From: Lachnospiraceae bacterium UBA7202
GTDB taxonomy: Bacteria > Bacillota > Clostridia > Lachnospirales > Lachnospiraceae
Length of the DNA: 64,000 bases
Direction of reading: 5' to 3'
Assembly: GCA_002490705.1 (NCBI GenBank)
Contig: DKUO01000044.1
Coordinates: 1 to 64,000 of the forward strand
Shown in pieces: positions 53,549 through 61,454 of this stretch (position 1 is its first letter; each line of letters begins with the position of its first letter). The position numbers and the translations under genes were made by a program. A model generated the notes under the pieces. The model was not told the origin of the DNA and made no database searches. It saw nothing but the letters and a program-made list of their open reading frames with translations.

Positions 53549-54865
53549 ATGCTTTTACTAAAAAACGGATATATGATAGACCCCGCGTCGGATACGGCAG
53601 GCTACCGGGATATCCTGATAGATAAAAAGAGCGGCAGGATTGTAGGGATTGTGCCGCAGGGAGAGACGATGGAGAGTCTGCCATGCGGTGACGGGGAGAT
53701 GGGGAAAAAAGACTCTCTGGAAGAAATTGACTTAAACGGTCAAATTGTGGCCCCGGGTCTTGTGGATGTGCATGTGCATTTCCGGGATCCGGGATTTACC
53801 TATAAAGAGGATATTTATACCGGTGCGGCCGCGGCAGCAAGGGGCGGCTTTACGTCGGTGGTACTGATGGCTAATACAAAGCCGGCGGTGGATAATCCGG
53901 AGACGCTGGACTATGTGCTGCAAAAAGGGAAAGAGACGGGCATTCATGTGTATACCTGCGCCAATGTGACCAGGGGATTACAGGGCAGGGAGTTGACGGA
54001 TATGGAGCGCTTAAGCGAGCTGGGGGCGGTTGGATTTACGGACGACGGCATTCCTCTGACGGACGAGGAACTTTTGCGGGAGGCTCTGCGGCGGGCGGCG
54101 AAGTGCGGAAAGCCCGTCAGTCTTCACGAGGAAAATCCCGCGCTGATTACCAACAACGGAGTGAATGCGGGAAAGGCGGCGGCCCATTATGGGATAGGCG
54201 GCTCTCCGAGAGAGGCGGAGATTTCCATGGTGGAACGGGATCTGCGGATTGCTTTGGAGGAAGAAGCGGACCTTTCTATTCAGCATATCAGCACCAGAGA
54301 GGCTGTGGAACTGGTGCGGCAGGCGAAGAAAAAGAGCGGCCATATCTATGCGGAGGCGACGCCCCATCACTTTACCCTGACGGAAGATGCGGTGATCAAA
54401 TATGGGACGCTTGCGAAAATGAATCCGCCACTCCGGGAGGAGGCTGACCGGCTGGCGATTATAGAAGGGCTGCGGGACGGCACGATTGATATGATTGCTA
54501 CAGATCACGCGCCCCACAGCGCAGAGGAGAAGGCGAGGCCGATTAGCGAAGCCCCCAGCGGAATTATCGGGTTGGAGACGGCGCTCTCGCTGGGGATTCG
54601 GGAACTGGTGGACAAGGGGTATCTCTCCATGATGGAGCTGATAGGGAAAATGAGCCTCGCGCCCGCAAAGCTGTACCGCCTCGATGCGGGGTACCTGAAA
54701 GAGGGCGGCCCGGCAGACCTGACCGTATTTGACCTGAGGAAGGAGTGGACGGTGGGGGGATTTGCCTCCAAGGCGGCAAATTCTCCTTTTGTGGGGGAGA
54801 GACTGCCGGGGGTGGTCAGTTATACGATTTGCGGCGGGGAGGTTGTGTACCGGAGAGCAGAATGA
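53549..54865 (+). CDS. pyrC: dihydroorotase
   Basis: A 438-residue amidohydrolase of the class I/III type (PyrC of Bacillota) that closes carbamoyl-aspartate to dihydroorotate in pyrimidine synthesis. Metal histidines sit in DVHVHFRDPG. The carboxylated-lysine region, SLHEENP, IQHISTREAV, EATPHHFTL and IATDHAPHS blocks are all present, and length is standard. An AGAGGAG site precedes ATG. It is 3.5 kb from pyrK–pyrD (58368–60043), with unrelated genes in between, so the pyrimidine genes are split here. Confidence 0.95.
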   Translation: MLLLKNGYMIDPASDTAGYRDILIDKKSGRIVGIVPQGETMESLPCGDGEMGKKDSLEEIDLNGQIVAPGLVDVHVHFRDPGFTYKEDIYTGAAAAARGGFTSVVLMANTKPAVDNPETLDYVLQKGKETGIHVYTCANVTRGLQGRELTDMERLSELGAVGFTDDGIPLTDEELLREALRRAAKCGKPVSLHEENPALITNNGVNAGKAAAHYGIGGSPREAEISMVERDLRIALEEEADLSIQHISTREAVELVRQAKKKSGHIYAEATPHHFTLTEDAVIKYGTLAKMNPPLREEADRLAIIEGLRDGTIDMIATDHAPHSAEEKARPISEAPSGIIGLETALSLGIRELVDKGYLSMMELIGKMSLAPAKLYRLDAGYLKEGGPADLTVFDLRKEWTVGGFASKAANSPFVGERLPGVVSYTICGGEVVYRRAE

Positions 54866-54910
54866 TTTCTTGGACAGTGTACAATAGTATTATGCTTTTG
54901 GGAGGCGGCC

Positions 54911-55975
54911 ATGCGAAAAATATATCTGGATAATATCAGATGGGCTACAGTGATTTTGGTAATGATTTATCATGTGTTTTATATGTTTAACGCCGCAGGC
55001 GTTTTGGGAGGCGTCGGAAGCTTTCGAGAGGTACAGTATCAGGATGGCCTTCTGTATTTTATCTATCCATGGTTTATGGTACTGCTGTTTTTGATTGCCG
55101 GTATCAGTACAAGATACGCGTTAGAAAAAGTGACGGCAAAGGAGTTTTTGAAAAAGAGGACATGGAAACTGCTTCTGCCCTCCACGGCAGGGCTTTTTGT
55201 ATATCAGTGGGTTGCCGGATATTATAATATCAAAATCGGCGGCGGGCTTACATATATTCCGAATTTTTTGGTATATCCGGTTTCGGTGGTTTCCGGCATA
55301 GGACCGTTGTGGTTCGTACAAGTATTATGGCTGTATTCGCTTCTGATCCTTTTAATCCGAAAAATGGATAGGAAAGACCGATTATGGGAGCTCGGAGGAA
55401 GGTGTAATCTTATTATGCTTTTCTTGTTTGCGCTTTTTATTTGGGCAGGCGCACAGGTATTGAATATGCCGATTCTTACCATGTATCGTTTTGGAATTTA
55501 TCTGGCTGCCTTTCTACTGGGATATATCGTGTTTTCCCATGAACACGTGCAGGAGATGCTTGCAAAAGCAGGCCCGCCGATGTTGATTGTCAGTGTGGCT
55601 ATGGGAATTGTCTACACGGTGTTCTATTTTGGGAAAAATTATGCGGATGCAGCCGTACTGCAAAGCTTATTCACCAATCTTTATGCGTGGTTTATGGTTC
55701 TTGCCATTTTGGGGTGCGGCAGAAAATGGTTTGACAGAGAGAATGCATTTAGCAGATATATGACCCGGACAAGCTATGGATTTTATGTGATCCATTTTAC
55801 TTTTGCGGTGATTCCCTGCTATTATTTGAAGAATTATGTCACATGGCCCATATGGTTTGTTTATGCGGCGGCTCTGCTGATTGAATTTGCAGGCACACTT
55901 GTTTTTTATGAAGTGATCAGCAGGATTCCTGTTATAAGATGCCTTGTTTTGGGAATCAGGAGAAAAGTCAAATAA
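54911..55975 (+). CDS. acyltransferase-3 family membrane protein
   Basis: A 354-residue protein with about ten membrane helices of the acyltransferase-3 (OafA/NodX) type. It shows the early IRWATVILVMIYHVFYM with the catalytic-region histidine, and R in KKRTWKLLLPS, then GPLWFVQVLW. It typically acetylates exported or surface carbohydrates. GGGAGG precedes the start. It follows pyrC by 45 bases; no substrate is suggested by context. DUF418/YeiB-like relatives are an alternative. Confidence 0.8.
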   Translation: MRKIYLDNIRWATVILVMIYHVFYMFNAAGVLGGVGSFREVQYQDGLLYFIYPWFMVLLFLIAGISTRYALEKVTAKEFLKKRTWKLLLPSTAGLFVYQWVAGYYNIKIGGGLTYIPNFLVYPVSVVSGIGPLWFVQVLWLYSLLILLIRKMDRKDRLWELGGRCNLIMLFLFALFIWAGAQVLNMPILTMYRFGIYLAAFLLGYIVFSHEHVQEMLAKAGPPMLIVSVAMGIVYTVFYFGKNYADAAVLQSLFTNLYAWFMVLAILGCGRKWFDRENAFSRYMTRTSYGFYVIHFTFAVIPCYYLKNYVTWPIWFVYAAALLIEFAGTLVFYEVISRIPVIRCLVLGIRRKVK

Positions 55976-55987
55976 TTTTTCCCGATC

Positions 55988-56458
55988 CTAATTTGTCTGA
56001 GAACCGTCACTCAGAGCCTTGTCGGAAAACTCGTCAATCGAGAGCGTCACATTGCTCAGTCCATAATAGTAGTTGACGGTCTCGGCGGTAAATTGATAGA
56101 CACAGTAATCTTCATCGTCCACGCCTTTGGGATAATACATTTCAAATCCCTCCCGCCAGAGAAAGGCTTTGGTTTCGTGGTCGGTGCAGACCTTCATAGT
56201 TCCCGTAAACAGCGCGCCCTTATACTGGTCTTTTGTGTCGTCCACATAGTATACGGAGGCTTTCGGATTATTTAAAAACTGCGCCACCCTTTTGGAACTG
56301 GTGTTGGTAGAAAAATAGTGGGTTTTCATGCTTTCGTGCTCTAACGACAGCATTCCCTTGATCTGGGGGAAGCCTTCCTCATTGACAGAAGCTACGTAAG
56401 CCACCTGTGCGTTTTCGCGAAGGGCGCGGATTCCTGCTTTAATCAGATTCATTTCCAT
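55988..56458 (-). CDS. pyridoxamine-5'-phosphate-oxidase-family protein
   Basis: About 157 residues of the FMN-binding split-barrel fold. It shows VAYVASVNEEGFPQIKGML, then FSTNTSSKRVAQFLNNPKASVYYVD and GALFTGTMKV, the usual order in PNPOx-like flavin proteins. Cofactor FMN or F420-like; reaction unknown. ATG 56458 is preferred as AAGGAGG lies 9 bases upstream. The start overlaps the MarR gene end by 20 bases, so it is the second gene of a MarR-controlled pair, perhaps a flavin detoxification enzyme (inference). Confidence 0.82.
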   Translation of the reverse strand: MEMNLIKAGIRALRENAQVAYVASVNEEGFPQIKGMLSLEHESMKTHYFSTNTSSKRVAQFLNNPKASVYYVDDTKDQYKGALFTGTMKVCTDHETKAFLWREGFEMYYPKGVDDEDYCVYQFTAETVNYYYGLSNVTLSIDEFSDKALSDGSQTN

Positions 56459-56903
56459 TCGTGTGATCCTCCTTTTTTGTAAGATTTTCAAGCACCTTCC
56501 TAAGACCTGTCTCCAGAGAGCGTATTTCCTCATCGCTAAATCCTTTATAAAAAATTTGATTCATTTCGTCGGAAACCTGTTCATAGTGTTCCCGCAGTCC
56601 CAAAGCCGTTTCTGTCAGCCGGATTTTCACGGTTCTGCGGTCTGTAGAAGAATAAACGCGCACAATCAAATCCCGCTGTTCCATACGGTCCAGCATACTT
56701 GTCAGGGTTGTCTTGGCAAGTCCTGTCTTTCTGGCAAGTTCGCTGATCGGAATGCCGTCCTTCTCCCACAGAACAAACAAGATCCGCCCCTGTGCGCCGT
56801 TAAATTCGCTGATACCGTGCGCGGCCAGCAGTTTTTCAAAGATTCGTCCCTGAAGCTGTTTGATTTTTGTAATCAGGATACCGCCGTCTGTTTTTTCGAT
56901 CAT
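56439..56903 (-). CDS. MarR-family transcriptional regulator
   Basis: A 154-residue winged-helix dimeric repressor (GAQGRILFVLWEKDGIPISELARKTGLAKTTLTSMLDRM recognition region, DRRTVKIRLTE wing). It is first in a two-gene operon with a PNPOx-like gene. A semi-palindrome within its own promoter spacer suggests autorepression. The ligand is unknown; many relatives sense phenolics or oxidants. Confidence 0.92.
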   Translation of the reverse strand: MIEKTDGGILITKIKQLQGRIFEKLLAAHGISEFNGAQGRILFVLWEKDGIPISELARKTGLAKTTLTSMLDRMEQRDLIVRVYSSTDRRTVKIRLTETALGLREHYEQVSDEMNQIFYKGFSDEEIRSLETGLRKVLENLTKKEDHTNGNESD

Positions 56904-56931
56904 ATGCCGTCCTCTTGTTTATATTTTATAT

Positions 56932-56960
56932 AGAATAGTACCATATAGAACTAATGTCAA
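56932..56960 (-). promoter_or_regulatory. promoter of the MarR–PNPOx operon with overlapping operator
   Basis: On the minus strand TTGACA (56955–56960), 17-base spacer, TATTCT (56932–56937). The inverted repeat TAGTAC/GAACTA (56936–56953) fills the spacer, fitting MarR-type autorepression. Confidence 0.65.
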
Positions 56961-57015
56961 GAAAAATTTATTTGCGGAAGGAAAGGAGAAGGAGGTGAAC
57001 GCTTGAAAGTTTATC

Positions 57016-57044
57016 TTGTAATGAAAAAAAGAATGTGATACAAT
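57016..57044 (+). promoter_or_regulatory. promoter of the GNAT gene; 160-base leader with two hairpins
   Basis: TTGTAA (57016–57021), 17-base spacer, TACAAT (57039–57044) with extended TG. The transcript leader to 57205 holds two perfect hairpins, CGGATTT/AAATCCG (57090–57109) and GCAGAG/CTCTGC (57117–57132), without a T run. The remaining 56961–57205 shows no gene. Confidence 0.6.
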
Positions 57045-57205
57045 TGCTTTAAGCAAAGAAAAATTCTAAGATTCTTACAGTATCTTAACGGATTTTATCC
57101 GAAATCCGTATCCATGCAGAGTTCTCTCTGCGGAAACTCCTTGCTTACAACTTAATAATCGCAGGGAGGACAGAAAACAGCAGATTGCAAGATGGGAGGA
57201 AGGTA

Positions 57206-57889
57206 ATGCAGGGATCAGGAGAGAAACGGAATCCATATGACGGCATAAGAATAGAAAACGAATCTCCGAAGGACTATGAGGCGGTGGAAATTCTCACCAG
57301 AAGAGCGTTTTGGAATGTCAATGTGCCCGGCTGCGAGGAGCATTATTTGGCGCATATTTTACGAAGCCATGAAGATTTCATTCCGGAGCTGGATTTTGTG
57401 GCCAAAACGGCGGACGGAAATGTTGTGGGAAATGTGATGTACACAAGAGCAGGGCTTGTCGGCGAGAAAGGGCAAGAATTGTCCATTCTCACGTTTGGGC
57501 CGCTCAGTGTTGATCCTGATTATCAGCGCAGGGGAATCGGTAAGAGTTTATTGGAGCATAGTTTTCAAAAAGCCGCAGCGATGGGATACGGTGCCATTGT
57601 TATCTTTGGAGATCCCGGGAACTATGCCGCCAGAGGATTCCAAAGCTGTCATAAATTTCGGATTACTACGCCAGATGGGAGATATCCTGCGGCCATGCTA
57701 GTGAAAGAACTGCGGGAAGGAATATTGGAAGGTGAAAAATGGACTTATCGTGAAAGCTCCGCATATGAATACGACAGCGCGGATGCGGCGGAATTTGACA
57801 AACGATTCGAACCGATGAAAAAGGCAGTCCTGCCCGGACAGGAAGTCTTTTATATTCTCAGCCATGCCGTGATACAGGAAGGCGGCTGA
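57206..57889 (+). CDS. GNAT-family N-acetyltransferase
   Basis: A 227-residue cytoplasmic acetyltransferase using acetyl-CoA. Motif A (FGPLSVDPDYQRRGIGKSLL) with the QRRGIG pyrophosphate loop is clear, followed by GFQSCHKFRI. It resembles the YhbS-like branch. The substrate cannot be told. ATG 57206 is preferred (GGAGGAAGG just upstream); TTG at 57185 lacks a site. Monocistronic, or followed by a small membrane gene that has its own promoter. Confidence 0.88.
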   Translation: MQGSGEKRNPYDGIRIENESPKDYEAVEILTRRAFWNVNVPGCEEHYLAHILRSHEDFIPELDFVAKTADGNVVGNVMYTRAGLVGEKGQELSILTFGPLSVDPDYQRRGIGKSLLEHSFQKAAAMGYGAIVIFGDPGNYAARGFQSCHKFRITTPDGRYPAAMLVKELREGILEGEKWTYRESSAYEYDSADAAEFDKRFEPMKKAVLPGQEVFYILSHAVIQEGG

Positions 57890-57897
57890 AAGACTGG

Positions 57898-57926
57898 TTG
57901 CGGTACTGTCCGCGAGGCAGTATAAT
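57898..57926 (+). promoter_or_regulatory. promoter of the small membrane protein gene at 57957
   Basis: TTGCGG (57898–57903), 17-base spacer, perfect TATAAT (57921–57926), 30 bases before the start. Confidence 0.6.
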
Positions 57927-57956
57927 AGACGCAGCAAGGTAGGAGAGTATTTGCTT

Positions 57957-58310
57957 ATGGCTGAGGCGGTAATGTGTTTTGTAATTTACCTTCTGGTGGC
58001 GTTTATTATGATTGGAATCGGTGTGTCACAGCTGAAAAGCAAGACACCGGTGGGCTTTTATACGGGAGAAAAGCCATTTGCCCCGGAGGAGTTATCAGAT
58101 GTTGTCATGTGGAATAAAAGGCATGGGGAAATGTGGATGATTTACGGAGGGATTATCCTTCTTTCCGGGCTTTCGGGTACTTTTTTGATTGGCGCGGACG
58201 CTTCCTGGAAGCTGATTCTGGTGCCTATGGTCGGAGGTGTGATTGTGCCCATTGTATGGATGATGTGGTATCATGGCAGGCTGATCCGCAAATATAAAAT
58301 AACCGGATGA
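57957..58310 (+). CDS. small membrane protein, SdpI/DUF3784-like
   Basis: About 117 residues with three membrane helices (about 3–24, 58–77, 86–106) and a conserved-looking GFYTGEKPFAPEELSDV–MWNKRHGEMW segment between helix 1 and 2, reminiscent of DUF3784/SdpI-type small proteins. No function is known to me. ATG 57957 is better spaced to AGGAGAG than TTG 57951. A separate promoter precedes it. Confidence 0.7.
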   Translation: MAEAVMCFVIYLLVAFIMIGIGVSQLKSKTPVGFYTGEKPFAPEELSDVVMWNKRHGEMWMIYGGIILLSGLSGTFLIGADASWKLILVPMVGGVIVPIVWMMWYHGRLIRKYKITG

Positions 58311-58367
58311 AAGAAAGTCGATGAGCTGCTGTAAAAAAGCAATCTATTGTTTAGAAAGGAATCAAAC

Positions 58368-59144
58368 ATGACGCGGAAGAAAAAAGTAACGGCGACGGTT
58401 CTATCGCAAAAACAGATCGGGGAACAGATTTTTGATCTCTGGTTGGAAACGAAACTGGCAAAGAATGCCCATCCGGGACAGTTTGTGGCGGTATATCCCC
58501 ATGGGGAGAGTATGCTTTTACCACGGCCCATCAGTATTTGCGAGACGGATCAGGACAAGAACAGACTGCGGTTAGTATACCGCGTGGCAGGGAAGGGGAC
58601 GGCGGAATTTTCGACTTGCAAGGCAGGGGACAAGCTGAATATCCTCGGCGTACTGGGAAACGGCTTCCCTGTAGACAAGGCTAAGGGTAAACGCGTTTTT
58701 CTGATGGGCGGCGGAATCGGCATTCCGCCCATGCTGGAATTAGCCAAGGCGATGGATGAGAAAAAGCAGATTCTGCTCGGCTATCGGAATAAAGATCTGT
58801 TTCTGGAAGAGGATCTGGAAAAGTATGGGGATGTCTATGTGGCCACGGAGGACGGCAGCGTGGGGACAAAGGGAACTGTAATGGATATTATCAAGGCCTA
58901 TTCACTCCAGGCGGATATGATCATGGCCTGCGGCCCCATGCCCATGCTCCGCGCTATCAAGGAATATGCGGCAAAGCAGGGAATGGAAGCATACATTTCT
59001 TTGGAGGAGCGGATGGCCTGCGGTGTGGGCGCCTGCCTTGGCTGCGTATGTAAAACGACGGAGGAGGACGCACATTCCCATGTGCATAATGCGCGTATTT
59101 GTACGGAAGGACCGGTCTTTGAGGCGGGGGAGGTGGCCATATGA
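58368..59144 (+). CDS. pyrK: dihydroorotate dehydrogenase B, electron-transfer subunit
   Basis: A 258-residue FAD/2Fe-2S subunit that passes electrons from dihydroorotate oxidation to NAD+. It has the ferredoxin-reductase-like FAD part (RPISIC, VAGKGTAEFS), the NAD part (GGGIGIPPMLEL) and a C-terminal 2Fe-2S cluster (CGVGACLGCVCK … CTEGPVF). GAAAGGA is 7 bases before ATG 58368. Its stop overlaps pyrD by 4 bases, the standard class 1B arrangement. Confidence 0.95.
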   Translation: MTRKKKVTATVLSQKQIGEQIFDLWLETKLAKNAHPGQFVAVYPHGESMLLPRPISICETDQDKNRLRLVYRVAGKGTAEFSTCKAGDKLNILGVLGNGFPVDKAKGKRVFLMGGGIGIPPMLELAKAMDEKKQILLGYRNKDLFLEEDLEKYGDVYVATEDGSVGTKGTVMDIIKAYSLQADMIMACGPMPMLRAIKEYAAKQGMEAYISLEERMACGVGACLGCVCKTTEEDAHSHVHNARICTEGPVFEAGEVAI

Positions 59145-60043
59145 ATACAGAAGTGAAAATTGCAGGAGTCACCTTTAAAAATCCGGTTATGACGGCGTCC
59201 GGCACCTTTGGCTCCGGTATGGAATACAGCGATTTTGTGGATCTGAACCGCTTGGGAGCTGTGGTGACAAAAGGAGTGGCCAATGTGCCGTGGGAGGGAA
59301 ATCCGACGCCCCGCGTGGCGGAGGTGTACGGCGGCATGTTAAATGCCATTGGCCTACAGAATCCGGGGATCGACGTTTTTATGGAAAGAGACTTGGCTTT
59401 TTTGCAGAAGTATGACACCAATGTCATAGTTAATGTCTGCGGCAAGACGGTTTCCGACTATCTGGAAGTGGTGGAACGGCTCTCTGACGCTCCGATTGCT
59501 ATGCTGGAAATCAATGTGTCCTGTCCCAACGTGAAGGAGGGGGCGATTGCTTTCGGGCAGAAAGCGGATTCCCTCTATGATATTACGTCTCAGGTGAAAA
59601 AGAAGGCGAAACAGCCGGTGATTATGAAGCTGAGCCCGAATGTGACGGATATCACCGAGATGGCAAAGGCGGCGGAGGCGGCGGGAGCGGACGCGCTCTC
59701 CATGATCAACACCATCACAGGTATGAAGATTGACATACACAGAAAAAAATTTGTGCTTGCCAATAAGACAGGCGGTATGTCCGGGCCCGCCGTAAAACCG
59801 GTGGCTGTGCGCATGGTCTATCAGACGGCGCAGGCGGTGAAGATTCCGATTATCGGCATGGGCGGAATCGGAAACGGAGAGGATGCGGTTGAATTTTTGC
59901 TTGCCGGGGCCAGTGCGGTGGCGGTTGGTGCCATGAATTTTGTCAATCCCTATACCACGGTGGAAGTCGTGGAGGGCATTGAAGCATATATGAGACAGCA
60001 CGGAATAGAGAATGTGACAGAGTTGATCGGGGCCGTAGAATAA
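59141..60043 (+). CDS. pyrD: dihydroorotate dehydrogenase B, catalytic subunit
   Basis: A 300-residue FMN barrel enzyme of class 1B that makes orotate. It shows KNPVMTASGTFGSG, EINVSCPNVKEG with the catalytic cysteine, KLSPNVTD, GPAVKPVAVRMVYQ and the phosphate-binding GMGGIGNGEDAVEFLLAGASAVAVG. It is coupled to pyrK. A terminator overlaps its last codons. pyrC is encoded upstream at 53549. Confidence 0.96.
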   Translation: MNTEVKIAGVTFKNPVMTASGTFGSGMEYSDFVDLNRLGAVVTKGVANVPWEGNPTPRVAEVYGGMLNAIGLQNPGIDVFMERDLAFLQKYDTNVIVNVCGKTVSDYLEVVERLSDAPIAMLEINVSCPNVKEGAIAFGQKADSLYDITSQVKKKAKQPVIMKLSPNVTDITEMAKAAEAAGADALSMINTITGMKIDIHRKKFVLANKTGGMSGPAVKPVAVRMVYQTAQAVKIPIIGMGGIGNGEDAVEFLLAGASAVAVGAMNFVNPYTTVEVVEGIEAYMRQHGIENVTELIGAVE

Positions 60044-60061
60044 GCGGCCCCGACCGTTTTT
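60027..60061 (+). terminator. terminator of pyrKD
   Basis: TCGGGGCCG (60027–60035) pairs perfectly with CGGCCCCGA (60045–60053), loop spans the pyrD stop codon, then a T-rich stretch (60057–60061). It faces the minus-strand DUF4956 gene. Confidence 0.7.
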
Positions 60062-60076
60062 ACCGGGGATAGAAGA

Positions 60077-60751
60077 TCAGTTCTTGACGGGTGAGTCGTG
60101 ATAGAGGAGGGAAGCGGTGGACACGAGGTCCAGTTCCGATAATTCGTCCACTAACGCATTCGCTTTTTTACTTCTGATCTCTACAATAAGATCCATACCG
60201 GATTGACTGACATTTTTGGAATCAATTTTGTAACGTGGCGAATACTTGTGAATGACGGACAAGATGTCGGCTTCCGCACTTTTATCCTGCGCATTGATAA
60301 TGACAAGATAGGGACTGGTGCGAATGGGAACAACCTGCAAAAACAGGATGCCCATGGTGCATGCAAGCGCAACAAGTAGGGCTAATTCATAAAGATTTGC
60401 GCCGCAGATAATGCCGGTGCTGATAGACCAGAAGAGAAATAACAGATCCATGGGTTCTTTGATGGCGGTACGGAAGCGGACAATGGACAACGCCCCGACC
60501 ATACCGAGGGAAATAATCAGGTTAGCCTGCATGGCGAGGATGATTCCCGTTACGACAACGGAAACCATAGCCATAGACACGCTGAAGCTTTTATCGTAAA
60601 AGGTTGTCCTGCTGATAAACCGGTATACAAAATAGATGTAAACTGCGAAGAGAAAGCAGACGCCCAAGGATATTACGGCGTTTGTCGTAGAAAATCCCTC
60701 TGTGGAAAAAGCCTGCAAAACTGAGTTTTTAATGATGTCGTTAAATCCCAT
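60077..60751 (-). CDS. DUF4956 membrane protein, copy 3
   Basis: A 224-residue protein with four membrane helices (about 20–145) and a soluble C-terminal domain. It carries the family signature SLGMVGALSIVRFRTAIKEPMD. Here the order is CotH–CotH–VTC–DUF4956, the reverse of the other two loci (VTC–DUF4956–CotH), so gene order varies while the association stays. It follows VTC copy 3 by 13 bases. No function is established for the family. Confidence 0.88.
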   Translation of the reverse strand: MGFNDIIKNSVLQAFSTEGFSTTNAVISLGVCFLFAVYIYFVYRFISRTTFYDKSFSVSMAMVSVVVTGIILAMQANLIISLGMVGALSIVRFRTAIKEPMDLLFLFWSISTGIICGANLYELALLVALACTMGILFLQVVPIRTSPYLVIINAQDKSAEADILSVIHKYSPRYKIDSKNVSQSGMDLIVEIRSKKANALVDELSELDLVSTASLLYHDSPVKN

Positions 60752-60764
60752 AGTAAATCTCCTT

Positions 60765-61454
60765 TCAGCCGATGGCGGCCCTTGTCATGTAGTATTTGGA
60801 AAAGGATTGTCTGCGCAGGTTTCCCAAATCCAGCGCCTGCAAAATATAATGCGGCAGCAGTTCGTCATATTTAATCTCCAAAATATGATGTGACTGCGGC
60901 ATGACCGGAACGGTAAACAGGTCAGAATCAAAAAGGCGATCTGTCTGTGTGCTGCCTGCGATATTCCGGTCAAATGTGATGCGTACATTTCCCATCGTTT
61001 CCGTAAAAGCAAACCGTTCATATTCCACGATACATTTCGGAGAAAATCTTTTCCGTATGATCTTGAGAATCAATTCGTCCAATAAGCCGCCCTTGCTTTG
61101 CGAAAGAAGGATATGCAGGCGGTTCAGATCGCCGGACAGCAGGGTTTCGTAATCCGGCAGGCTTAAAGGCTGCATCGTCTTTCGGGACATATCCCCCTGC
61201 CGGGTTTTCTTCTCAAGGCGAATAAAATCCGGGTTGTTGCCATATTGCCTGATTCGGTATTTTTCCCGGTGAAGGACGCCGTTTTCCTTTTCATCGGCGC
61301 AGGAATTATATAGGTCGTCAAAGTACAGGCTCCTGATCAGATATCCGTCTGACCCCTGATGGCGGTCGGTATGCATCAGCGGAAACAGTCGGTTCCTGAT
61401 CCGAATCAAATCAAAATCGGACAATTCAAACTTGAGTTCATTTCTGTATTCCAT
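60765..61454 (-). CDS. VTC-domain protein, copy 3
   Basis: A 229-residue VTC protein. The tunnel motifs are RSLYFDD, KYRIRQYG, RLEKKTR, VEYERFAF, VRITFDRN and LEIKYDE, all in place though more diverged than copies 1 and 2. Its start overlaps the end of CotH copy 3 by 17 bases, so it is co-translated with it. As in the other loci it sits directly beside a DUF4956 gene. It would be the polymer-synthesising subunit if the family role in polyphosphate synthesis holds. Confidence 0.88.
   Translation of the reverse strand: MEYRNELKFELSDFDLIRIRNRLFPLMHTDRHQGSDGYLIRSLYFDDLYNSCADEKENGVLHREKYRIRQYGNNPDFIRLEKKTRQGDMSRKTMQPLSLPDYETLLSGDLNRLHILLSQSKGGLLDELILKIIRKRFSPKCIVEYERFAFTETMGNVRITFDRNIAGSTQTDRLFDSDLFTVPVMPQSHHILEIKYDELLPHYILQALDLGNLRRQSFSKYYMTRAAIG

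Noticed and set aside
57003..57038. An 11-codon frame (TTG to TGA) with a near-perfect AAGGAGGTGA ribosome site 7 bases upstream, possible leader peptide.
   Set aside because: It overlaps a good promoter (TTGTAA-17-TACAAT, 57016–57044) for the GNAT gene and would end before the transcript begins; no attenuator follows.
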